A stretch of 64,000 nt of DNA from Hymenobacter negativus (GTDB taxonomy: Bacteria > Bacteroidota > Bacteroidia > Cytophagales > Hymenobacteraceae). The stretch is taken from the NCBI RefSeq assembly GCF_017571495.1, contig NZ_JAGETZ010000013.1:161572-225571 (forward strand). The letters run 5' to 3'. Below are positions 1 to 7,767 of the stretch, piece after piece. Under the pieces are notes generated by a model, which was given only the letters and a program-made list of their open reading frames with translations, was not told the DNA's origin and made no database searches. Every line of letters begins with the position of its first letter. Positions within the stretch are counted from its first letter, which is position 1. The position numbers and the translations under genes are program-made.

Positions 1-452
1 CGCTCAACGCCTTGGGCCGGGCTCATAGCATTAGCTTGCTCCCCCGATTTGGCCCCGGTGCTGGTCAGGGCTTTGGCCACGGCGGTGGCGGCCATCACCG
101 TGGTCGTAGCCGGCTGCCCAACAAAAGCCTTGTCAGTTAGGAAAGCCCCTGTGTGATGGCGCAGCGTTCCGGCCTTAAAAACAAGCGTTACCACTTGGTT
201 ATAAACCGGAATGCCGGCGTGTAGCTGCTGCGGATAAGTATACAGCAGGCCTGTCGGCTCGGTATGAGCACTGGAGATGCGGAAGTCCGTGACTGGAATG
301 TCGGCCCCGGCCCACTGCTGGCGGGTTTGGGCCGCTAGCTCGGTGGCTTGCCGGTCGGTTTCGGTTTGGGCGTGCGCCGGCAGGGCGGCTGCCAGCAGTA
401 GCACAGCCATGGGGCCGCCTAGCCAGCGACGAAGTGCGGAGAACTGTTTCAT
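1..452 (-). CDS. Secreted metalloprotease N-terminus (M36/fungalysin-like propeptide), partial
   Basis: The gene runs off the left edge, so only the first 150 residues are visible. The ATG at 452 starts MKQFSALRRWLGG and is followed by a hydrophobic stretch and an AHAQ cleavage site, so it is a signal peptide. The next part (around residues 60-90) reads like an FTP domain, the fungalysin/thermolysin propeptide, with TYPQQLHAGIPVYNQVVTLV. FTP domains act as intramolecular chaperones and inhibitors of secreted zinc proteases of families M4 and M36. The catalytic HExxH lies outside the window, so the protease assignment is inferred from the propeptide alone. In this phylum such proteins usually carry a T9SS tail, which cannot be checked here. 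Confidence 0.6.
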   Translation of the reverse strand, partial: MKQFSALRRWLGGPMAVLLLAAALPAHAQTETDRQATELAAQTRQQWAGADIPVTDFRISSAHTEPTGLLYTYPQQLHAGIPVYNQVVTLVFKAGTLRHHTGAFLTDKAFVGQPATTTVMAATAVAKALTSTGAKSGEQANAMSPAQGVE

Positions 453-975
453 AAAGCTTGGTGATTTTGGAAGTAAAGCACTGGAAAACAAATAATTTGC
501 CAGTGAAAAGCTCTTTTGGCTCCATTCATGTGCCAGCGCTCCCTGTGCTGCTATCCTGGATAGAATTCCGGCGCAATAATAAAATATAATATATTATATT
601 TAATATATAATGATGAAATAAAATCTAGGATAAAGTCAAACACCGCTCTTGTGCATGCTTGGGCAAGCTGGATGAGTAAGTAGCTTCTTACTAGCTGCTC
701 CATGCTTTCTACTCTGCCCGAACTCTCAAAGCCTAGGCCGCATCCCGCACATGGTGGAAAGTAACTCAGGTAATTACTTACTCACTGCCGGAAAGCCATT
801 GCCAGGCAACTTTTGCGGAACGTATAAAAGTGGCAACGTTCCCGGCATCGTTTGCGCAGATATAATGGGTGGTTTGCTGGGTATCCTGGTTTATAATCAG
901 CTATTTCAATTCCTGACTTGCTCGCAGGCCTGGTTTAGGATTTCTATAGCTGCCTGCCCTCCCAAAATTCCCACC
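453..975. other. Intergenic region with an AT-rich island
   Basis: This is the divergent gap between the protease and the pectate lyase. At about 583-630 it contains a markedly AT-rich, partly palindromic run of ATA/TAT repeats in otherwise GC-rich DNA, suitable for a shared promoter region. An open frame upstream of 976 continues back to 751 in the pectate lyase frame, but it has no signal-peptide character and is taken as non-coding. Confidence 0.4.
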
Positions 976-2265
976 ATGAAAATACGCTTACTCACCGTGC
1001 TGGCAGCTGCCAGCCTGACCACCATCTCGGCCTTTGGCCAGGGAGCTCCTTTCGGCCTCTACGGCTATGCCAGCATGACGACCGGCACCACGGGCGGCAC
1101 CGGCGGCACTTCCATCACGGTAAGCACCGGCACGGCCCTGATGACCGCCATTCGGGCCAACAGCTCAAACGCTCCACTCACCATCTACATCAACGGCACC
1201 ATCACGCCCGCCAACACGCCCTCGACCTACGACAAGATTGAGATTAAGGACCGCAGCAACATCTCCCTTATCGGGGTGGGCACTAGCGGCGAGCTCAACG
1301 GCATCGGCATTTACGTGCGGCGGGCCAGCAACATCATCATCCAGAATCTGAAAGTTCACCACGTGCTGCTGGGCCCGAAAGATGCCATCGGAATCGAAGG
1401 TCCCGCCAACCACATTTGGGTGGACCACTGCGAGTTGTACAGCCAGCACCAGGGCGTGGGCAAAGACGACTACGACGGCCTGCTCGACGCCAAAGACGAC
1501 TGCGAGTACCTCACGTTTTCGTGGAATTACCTGCACGACCACTGGAAAGCCAGCCTGAGCGGCTACACCGAAGCCGACATCTACAACCGCAAAATTACCT
1601 ACCACCACAACTGGTTCGAAAACATTGAATCGCGCCTGCCGCTGTCGCGCGGCGGCCAGTCGCACGTATTCAATAACTATTACAAAGACATCGTTTCCAC
1701 GGGCATCAACTCGCGGGTTGGAGCCTGCGTGAAGATTGAGAACAACTACTTCGACAACACCAAAAACCCCTACGTGAGTGCCTACAGCACCGTAATTGGT
1801 TACGGTGATATATCGGGTAATTCGTTGAATAACAATACGGTGTTCCAGTATTCCGGCGACACGTTCCCGTTGGGCCCCTGCACGCTGCCCATTCCCTACA
1901 CCTACGCCAGCGTGCTGACGCCTGCCGCCAACGTGCCCGCCGAAGTGATGGCCGGCGCCGGCGTTGGGCACCTGGGCAGCGCCCTGGCCACGGCCAAGAG
2001 CACCGATATCCCCACGGCACAGGCTTATCCCAATCCCACGCACGGCGCCACCGTCTTTGCGTTTTCTCTATCCAAGCCCAGTAGCGTGCAAATCACGCTC
2101 TTTAGCATAACGGGCGCCAAAGTGGCCGAAGTGCTGAACGCTCCGCTGCTGCCAGCGGGCCCCCACACAACCACTTATACCAGTGCTGCGCTACGCCCTG
2201 GCGTCTACTTCTACGAGGTAAAAACCGCCACCGGCTCCTCCTCGCAAAAGCTGGTCGTGGAATAG
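976..2265 (+). CDS. Secreted pectate lyase (PL1 family) with T9SS sorting domain
   Basis: The 429-aa protein starts at the ATG at 976 (MKIRLLTVLAAASLTTISAFGQ), a clear signal peptide; the frame is open back to 751 but that part is not signal-like. The parallel beta-helix pectate lyase core is recognised by WVDHCELYSQHQ, then DGLLDAKDDCEYLTFSWNY and RLPLSRGGQSHVFNNYY. These contain the vWiDH motif, the calcium-binding acidic residues and the conserved R-x-P-x-x-R catalytic arginine region of PL1. The last ~80 residues (YPNPTHG ... PGVYFYEVK) are a type A T9SS sorting domain, so the enzyme should be exported to or anchored at the cell surface. The reaction is eliminative cleavage of polygalacturonate. 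With the glycosidase at 5864 it suggests plant cell-wall feeding. Confidence 0.9.
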   Translation: MKIRLLTVLAAASLTTISAFGQGAPFGLYGYASMTTGTTGGTGGTSITVSTGTALMTAIRANSSNAPLTIYINGTITPANTPSTYDKIEIKDRSNISLIGVGTSGELNGIGIYVRRASNIIIQNLKVHHVLLGPKDAIGIEGPANHIWVDHCELYSQHQGVGKDDYDGLLDAKDDCEYLTFSWNYLHDHWKASLSGYTEADIYNRKITYHHNWFENIESRLPLSRGGQSHVFNNYYKDIVSTGINSRVGACVKIENNYFDNTKNPYVSAYSTVIGYGDISGNSLNNNTVFQYSGDTFPLGPCTLPIPYTYASVLTPAANVPAEVMAGAGVGHLGSALATAKSTDIPTAQAYPNPTHGATVFAFSLSKPSSVQITLFSITGAKVAEVLNAPLLPAGPHTTTYTSAALRPGVYFYEVKTATGSSSQKLVVE

Positions 2266-2274
2266 CACTTGCTT

Positions 2275-2337
2275 GCGCCGTCTGTCGTCCTGAGCGCAGC
2301 GAAGGACCTTCGCTGTGCTCAGGACGACAGACGGCGC
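2275..2337. repeat. Near-perfect 63-nt palindrome after the pectate lyase gene
   Basis: Two 31-nt arms, GCGCCGTCTGTCGTCCTGAG... and its complement, pair with one wobble around a single base. It lies 10 nt after the stop codon and may terminate transcription, although no T-run follows. The inner CCTGAGCGCAGCGAAGG core resembles the CTGAGC...TCGAAG core of the hairpin at 33525, so it may belong to a dispersed hairpin family. Confidence 0.7.
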
Positions 2338-2402
2338 GGGAGGACAAAAACGCGAAAATAGCCGCATAAACAACACCAATTTTACCTTTCCTTTTTCAGA
2401 AT

Positions 2403-3416
2403 ATGAAACACGTTACTCGCTCGATTTTCGGTGGCCGCCTGCTCATGCTGAGCCTGCTGGCAACCTTTCCCCTCAGCACATTGCGCGCCCAAACGGCTGC
2501 CAGCTACACAGCCGCAGCAACGGGCAGCAGCCTGGCTGCCTACAACCTTTTGCAGCCGACTACTACCGCCGCCGTGCGTACGGCCGGCACCGCCGATGAA
2601 GGCTACTATAACACCTTGCCGATTGGTTTTACGTTCCGCTTTGTGGGTGCCAACTACACCACGGTTTCGGCATCCACCAACGGCTGGCTGACGCTGGGCC
2701 AAAGCATTACCGCTGCCACCCCCACCAACAGCCTGGCTACGGGCACGCCCCGGCCCATTATTGCCCCGCTGTGGGATGACATCAGCTTTGGCACGGCTGC
2801 CACACCAGCCGACCCCGCCCTCGATGGTGACTTCTTTTACCAAACCACCGGCGTGGCCGGCAGCCGCATTTTTACGGCCGAGTGGCGCAATGTGCGCTGG
2901 ACGCCTGCCGCGGCCGGGCCCGTGACGTCGGTTATGGTGCGCCTGTTTGAAGGTACCAACGTGGTGCAGTTCCAGTACGCAGCCGGAACCAGCGGCGCGT
3001 CGGGCAGCACCCGGAGTGCTTCGGTGGGCCTCGCCGGGGCCGCCGGTGATTACCTGGCGGCTTCCGACCTTTCGGCCACAGCCACATTCAGTTCCACCAC
3101 GGAAGCCTCCATTGGGAGCCGGGCCACCAGCGGCCGCATCTTCACATTCACGCCTCCCGGTACTCCCTCTGCCACCCGCGGCAGCGTAGCCAAAGAGGGA
3201 TTGCAACTGGCACCTAATCCTGCTCAGGGCCAGGTGCAGGTGCTTGGGGCCGAGCCCGGGGCGGTAGTATCGGTGTTTGACCTGCAAGGCCGTCTGGCTC
3301 GCCGGTATTCGGCCGCATCAACCCTCGACTTGCGCGGCCTGGCCCCGGGCATGTACGTGCTGGCCGCCCAGGTAGCCGGCCTGCCCGCCCGCACGGCCCG
3401 CTTGGCAATAGAGTAG
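2403..3416 (+). CDS. Secreted T9SS-sorted protein of unknown function
   Basis: The 337-aa protein begins at the ATG at 2403 with a signal peptide (hydrophobic stretch to LRAQT). The middle contains LPIGFTFRFVGANYTTV and STNGWLTLG, a beta-sandwich motif that recurs in Bacteroidota surface proteins, followed by IIAPLWDDI and a repeated-strand region to about residue 250. Residues ~260-337 (LAPNPAQGQVQVLG ... LRGLAPGMYVLAAQ) form a type A T9SS sorting domain. No catalytic motif is visible, so an adhesin or carbohydrate-binding role is only a guess. It lies in the same orientation as the pectate lyase but behind a strong hairpin, so it is probably transcribed separately. Confidence 0.8.
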   Translation: MKHVTRSIFGGRLLMLSLLATFPLSTLRAQTAASYTAAATGSSLAAYNLLQPTTTAAVRTAGTADEGYYNTLPIGFTFRFVGANYTTVSASTNGWLTLGQSITAATPTNSLATGTPRPIIAPLWDDISFGTAATPADPALDGDFFYQTTGVAGSRIFTAEWRNVRWTPAAAGPVTSVMVRLFEGTNVVQFQYAAGTSGASGSTRSASVGLAGAAGDYLAASDLSATATFSSTTEASIGSRATSGRIFTFTPPGTPSATRGSVAKEGLQLAPNPAQGQVQVLGAEPGAVVSVFDLQGRLARRYSAASTLDLRGLAPGMYVLAAQVAGLPARTARLAIE

Positions 3417-3507
3417 AGCAGTTGTCTGCCCCGGTCCCACGGCAAGGTCGTCCGACCGGTTGTTGTTGCACAGCACCTGCGGCTCCTCGCAAGTCAGCCT
3501 ATCTGCA

Positions 3508-3537
3508 AAAGCCCCACTGGTATGCCAGTGGGGCTTT
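3508..3537 (+). terminator. Rho-independent terminator
   Basis: A 13-bp stem (AAAGCCCCACTGG with its complement) surrounds the loop TATG and ends in CTTT/CGTTTT. It sits 92 nt after the T9SS protein stop. The A-run on the other side makes it potentially bidirectional. Confidence 0.75.
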
Positions 3538-3647
3538 CGTTTTATAGATTATTGATTGAGCAGCAGTTGCAACAAATGCGGAGTAATCCAGTAAAACCGG
3601 AAGCTCGGCTCTCCGCCGCGTTGCTGATTCTATCCCTGTTCAATCTT

Positions 3648-5018
3648 ATGTCCTCTCTCCACTATATTTTGCCAGCTGGTCTGGTGCTGCTAACGGCCTG
3701 CGGTGGCCCCGACAAGCAGGAAAAACAAGAAGCCCAGGCCAACACCCCCGCCCAAACCGTGGAAACGCCCGTGGCCGATTCGGTGCACCTGCCCGCACCT
3801 TACGCAACGGAATCCACTACCAAGCGGGTCAACATCATCGACTGGCCGGCGGGCAAAACGCCCACTGCACCCGCCGGCTTCACCGTAACCGAGTTTGCCG
3901 GCCAGCTGCAGAGTCCGCGTTGGATATACGTGGCCCCTAATGGCGACGTACTGGTAGCCGAGGCCGCCACCTTGCCCAAGGGGGCGAAGAAAGCCGTCGC
4001 TGCAGCCCTGAAGCTTGACAAGTCCCGGGCCTTGCAAGCCACCAGCGCCAACCGCATTACCCTGTTTCGGGATGCCGATAAGGACGGCAAGCCGGAAGTG
4101 CGCAGCGCCTTCCTGGCCAACCTCGACCAGCCGTTTGGGATGCTGGTGATTGGCAATAATTTTTACGTTGCCAATACCAACGGCGTGCTGCGTTTCCCAT
4201 ACCAGGCGGGGGCTACCAAAATCACCGGCTCGGGCCAGCGCATCCTCGACCTGCCCGAAGGCGGCTACAACAATCACTGGACCCGCAACCTACTCGGCAA
4301 CGCCGACGGTTCTAAAATCTACGTGACAGTGGGCTCGGGCTCAAACGTGCAGGAGCACGGCGCGGAGAACGAAGTGCGCCGCGCCAACATCCTGCAAATC
4401 AACCCGGACGGCACCGGTGAGAAAGTCTACGCCAGCGGCTTGCGCAATCCCATCGGCCTGGCCTGGCAGCCCGGTACCACCACGCTCTGGGCCGCCGTGA
4501 ACGAGCGCGACGAGCTGGGCGATGAGCTGGTGCCCGACTACCTGACCAGCGTGAAAGAAGGCGGCTTCTACGGCTGGCCCTACTCGTACTACGGCCAGAA
4601 CGAAGACCCCCGCCGCAAAAACGAGCGCCCCGACCTCGTGAAAAAAGCCATTGTGCCCGACGTGCCACTCGGCGCCCACGTTGCCGCCCTCGGCCTCAGC
4701 TTCTACGATAAAGCCGCCTTCCCCGCCAAGTACCACAACGGCGCCTTCATCGGCGAGCATGGCTCCTGGAACCGCTCCAGCTACTCCGGCTACAAAGTAT
4801 CTTTTGTACCCTTTCAGAACGGCAAGCCCGGCAAGCCGGAGGATTTTCTCACCGGCTTCCTGGTTGGTAATGGCTCGGAAGATGCCTACGGCCGCCCGGT
4901 GGGTGTCGTCACCTTACCCGACGGCTCCATCTTGGTAGCGGATGATGCCGGTAACAAAATCTGGCGCGTGAGCGCAACCGGCACCCCTAGTGGAGGTGCC
5001 AGCAAAACCAGTCGCTAG
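3648..5018 (+). CDS. Sorbosone/glucose dehydrogenase-like lipoprotein (beta-propeller)
   Basis: The 456-aa protein is placed at the ATG at 3648 because MSSLHYILPAGLVLLTACGG is a short lipoprotein signal with lipobox LTAC; the frame stays open to 3522 without a better start. The mature part matches the PQQ-dependent sugar dehydrogenase family called L-sorbosone dehydrogenase: PRWIYVAPNGDVLVAE, GLRNPIGLAWQPG, LVPDYLTSVKEGGFYGWPY, HGSWNRSSYSGYKV and GVVTLPDGSILVADD. It would oxidise sugars or act as a sugar-binding propeller in the periplasm. The substrate cannot be read from the sequence. A 23-bp hairpin terminator follows. Confidence 0.85.
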   Translation: MSSLHYILPAGLVLLTACGGPDKQEKQEAQANTPAQTVETPVADSVHLPAPYATESTTKRVNIIDWPAGKTPTAPAGFTVTEFAGQLQSPRWIYVAPNGDVLVAEAATLPKGAKKAVAAALKLDKSRALQATSANRITLFRDADKDGKPEVRSAFLANLDQPFGMLVIGNNFYVANTNGVLRFPYQAGATKITGSGQRILDLPEGGYNNHWTRNLLGNADGSKIYVTVGSGSNVQEHGAENEVRRANILQINPDGTGEKVYASGLRNPIGLAWQPGTTTLWAAVNERDELGDELVPDYLTSVKEGGFYGWPYSYYGQNEDPRRKNERPDLVKKAIVPDVPLGAHVAALGLSFYDKAAFPAKYHNGAFIGEHGSWNRSSYSGYKVSFVPFQNGKPGKPEDFLTGFLVGNGSEDAYGRPVGVVTLPDGSILVADDAGNKIWRVSATGTPSGGASKTSR

Positions 5019-5076
5019 CTGAAGAAACATCGGGCAGAATAGTAGCCACGCTGGCAGTCTAGAATTATCATACCAG

Positions 5077-5138
5077 AGCCGCGTAGCGGTGACAGAAACC
5101 CAACAGTTTCTGTCACCGCTACGCGGCTTTTTTTCTTT
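5077..5138 (+). terminator. Strong rho-independent terminator (23-bp perfect stem)
   Basis: The arms 5077-5099 and 5106-5128 pair perfectly around a 6-nt loop and are followed by an uninterrupted T-run (TTTTTTTCTTT). The stem is unusually long for a terminator. Confidence 0.85.
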
Positions 5139-5863
5139 AGCCACTTATTTTTAGAAGTCTGTCGTTGAGCGGGCCACCGTTTTGGGGTTGTTTGTTGTGC
5201 AGTTCCGAAGCTGCCGCCGGCCTGTTTTCTATATACCCCCGATACCCCAGGCAATGCCTGAGCAGTTATTTGGCTCAATAGCACAGCACCCCGAAGCCAT
5301 GCTTCAGCCTGCTTGGGAATCGCTAATTAAGCCGATGCATGGCTTTGGAATAATCGTGCTGCCGCCTGCTGCTGATGCAAACGGCTGCTAAGAAGCGCGG
5401 CAATTAGGGCCTTATAAGATTCGGGCATTTGTCGGATTTTTTCTTGTTTCTCAACCGGGCTAAAGCCGAACCTTCAGCCGAACGTAGCGGGGTCGGTTGC
5501 ACCATAAGCAGGGTTGGGTCTTGTGACGGAAGAGTAATAAGGAATTGAAAAAGCGCTTTCTAAAGCGTCTGGTGGGGTATTCGATGATAGGAATTGCCGC
5601 AATACTGCCAATACATTTGAGCAGTTCGCAGCCCGGCAAACGGTGCTGGTATCGGGTTTAGGCCCCGCTCTGCTATTCAAAATTTCGGGATGCCAGCCTT
5701 GCTGGCCTGACTACTTCCTGCCGGGGTAGAGCGGCGTGCACCCTGCCTTGCGGGAGCTGGTTCCGAGCAGCTCAGAGCGAGGGAAAATCCGTCCCCGGCC
5801 CGCTGCCACCAGCTGCGGATTTTTAACAATCACCTATTTTTTCACTATCCCCCACACGTACCC
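5139..5863. other. 725-bp region with no supported gene
   Basis: Short open frames occur (for example 69 codons from 5182 on the plus strand and 68 codons on the minus strand near 5474-5680), but none has a start context, domain or composition that supports a gene. The last 40 bases before 5864 are pyrimidine-rich and probably form the leader of the glycosidase gene. Confidence 0.4.
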
Positions 5864-7555
5864 GTGAAAGAAACTTCCTTACCCAAAAACCGCTGCCGGA
5901 CGTTCCTGAAAAGCGTCGTAGCAGTTAAGCGCAAACTTGCCAGGACGGTGCTGGCTGGCCTGGCAGTAGCGGCCGCCGTGAGCACAAGCAGCTCGGGACA
6001 AGGCCTGAGCCCGTACGTGTTTGGTATCAACTACACGCAACGGAATCTGGACGCCACTAAAGTGAACGACCTCAAGTCGGCAAATCTTACCATCATTCGT
6101 CTGGGTGGTAACGAACGAAATAATTCCTCCAGGTTTCGGGACAAAACGTACTGGAATACCGACATCGAGTATGTGAAATACACGCTCGACGCCGAGCCCA
6201 TCATTCAGCTACCCATCGCACTGACTGCTGCCCAAGCCGCCGAGTGGGTGACCTATTTCAACGTCACCAAAGGCTATAATATCAAGTTCTGGAGCATTGG
6301 CAATGAACCCGAGCCTGGTGGCAACCCCCAGGATGACTTCATCCAGAATTGGATTAATGGTACAAACTTTAACCAGGCACCCGATAACAATTTTGACTAC
6401 AATGGCTGGGAGGCCCGTTGGATTACCATCGCCAACGCCATTAAAAATACTGATAATGATGCCAAAGTTTTTGGCCCGGAATTTCGGTGTTTTTACCCTG
6501 GAGCTATCTCCCGGGAGTATGCAAAGTTTATTACCAACGTCGGTAGCCGGTCGGTAACCAATAATTCAGCCCTGCCCTTGCTGGACATATTTGCCTTTCA
6601 CTATTATCCGACAAGCTTTAAAACTGAAAGCGAGCTGAAACGCAGTTTCGACAGCGTGCAGAGCAAGATTAATGCTGCAAATAACAGCCGTCCGTCGTCG
6701 TGGAGCAGACTGCGTATGGGCGTGACGGAATTTAATGGCGAAAAAACGGGCAATTTGCTGCCTTGGGATTTTAGTGCCGGACAATTTGTGTCACTGATGA
6801 CCAAGCTTGCTATTGCCAATGATGCTTTCTGCCTCACCCCTTGGAGCGTGTACGAAAGCGGTGGGCAAAAAGCAGGGTTTAGTGACTTTTCATTCTACAA
6901 TACCGCAGGCACACGGCGTTCGACGATGCACCATTATGCATTTCTCAGCCAAAACATGCGCGCTAACTACATGCCGCCAACCCAGTCCGGCTATGCCGAC
7001 GAAATTATGGCACTGGGCATGCGCGAATCGGGTACTGCCAACGCCGGCTATACCATTATGCTGATGAACAGGAATGCGAATTCGCTGACCTATAACATCT
7101 CGCTGACTGGTAATTACCAGGGTACGACGACCAGCGACGTTCAGATAAAGTTCTCGGGGTATTCCGGGGTTTCGGGCACCGCCCTGACGGGAACCATCCC
7201 CACAAAAACCACCATTATGTACCGTCTTAATTCATCCGGGGGGCTTGTCTCGAAGAAAACGTATGACCAGACAGATGCCTCTCCGGCTCGCCCGGCGCTG
7301 GCCAGTGCTCCCGATATTGCCGCCACTTCGGAAGTGCTGGCCGTGTACCCCAACCCCGTAACGGGCAGCTTCTTGCTGAATGGCCTAGTTGAGCCCGGCG
7401 ATATTACGGTGCGCAATTCCCTCGGCAAGGTGTTGCTGCGCCAGCATGTGAAAGCCAATGAGCGCGTCGACATCAGCCGCCTACCAGCCGGGTTGTACCT
7501 GCTCACCATTGGGACCACTCAAGGAGAAGTAGTGCAGAAAATTGTGAAAGAATAG
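5864..7555 (+). CDS. Secreted clan GH-A glycoside hydrolase with T9SS sorting domain
   Basis: The protein has 563 aa from a GTG at 5864; the basic N-region (RKLARTVLAGLAVAAAV) precedes a signal-like hydrophobic core, and no ATG lies nearby. The TIM-barrel hallmarks of clan GH-A are present: IIRLGGNERNN after an early strand, FWSIGNEPEPGG with the acid/base Glu in NEP, FAFHYYP, and RMGVTEFNGEK with a likely nucleophile Glu. The arrangement recalls GH44, GH39 or GH51, but the exact family cannot be assigned by eye. A beta-sandwich follows the barrel (YTIMLMNRNANSLTYNIS). Residues ~485-563 (VYPNPVTGSFLLNG ... LPAGLYLLTI) are a type A T9SS domain. The likely role is extracellular hemicellulose or glucan hydrolysis. 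Confidence 0.8.
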   Translation: MKETSLPKNRCRTFLKSVVAVKRKLARTVLAGLAVAAAVSTSSSGQGLSPYVFGINYTQRNLDATKVNDLKSANLTIIRLGGNERNNSSRFRDKTYWNTDIEYVKYTLDAEPIIQLPIALTAAQAAEWVTYFNVTKGYNIKFWSIGNEPEPGGNPQDDFIQNWINGTNFNQAPDNNFDYNGWEARWITIANAIKNTDNDAKVFGPEFRCFYPGAISREYAKFITNVGSRSVTNNSALPLLDIFAFHYYPTSFKTESELKRSFDSVQSKINAANNSRPSSWSRLRMGVTEFNGEKTGNLLPWDFSAGQFVSLMTKLAIANDAFCLTPWSVYESGGQKAGFSDFSFYNTAGTRRSTMHHYAFLSQNMRANYMPPTQSGYADEIMALGMRESGTANAGYTIMLMNRNANSLTYNISLTGNYQGTTTSDVQIKFSGYSGVSGTALTGTIPTKTTIMYRLNSSGGLVSKKTYDQTDASPARPALASAPDIAATSEVLAVYPNPVTGSFLLNGLVEPGDITVRNSLGKVLLRQHVKANERVDISRLPAGLYLLTIGTTQGEVVQKIVKE

Positions 7556-7625
7556 TGCCTGTACCGGCTGACAGGGGTGCCCGGGTGAGGCAGGTCCCAT
7601 AGGTTTGGCTGGCAGCGGGCGGCGG

Positions 7626-7668
7626 CAAGGGGAAGGGCGAGCGCAGCTCGGCCTTCCCCTTGTTTTTT
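7626..7668 (+). terminator. Rho-independent terminator after the glycosidase gene
   Basis: The arm CAAGGGGAAGG pairs with CCTTCCCCTTG around a GC-rich loop and is followed by TTTTTT. Confidence 0.75.
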
Positions 7669-7767
7669 GGGCTTCCGGCCGGATGGCTCCACTGGGTTGG
7701 TCCGGTGCCGCGTGCCCGGTGCAGTAAATCTGCCCGTGCTCAACAATTCGTACAGGTAGCCTACCAT

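Noticed and set aside
5182..5391. 69-codon frame in the gap before the glycosidase
   Set aside because: It has no domain, no ribosome-binding context and a composition that does not match its neighbours.
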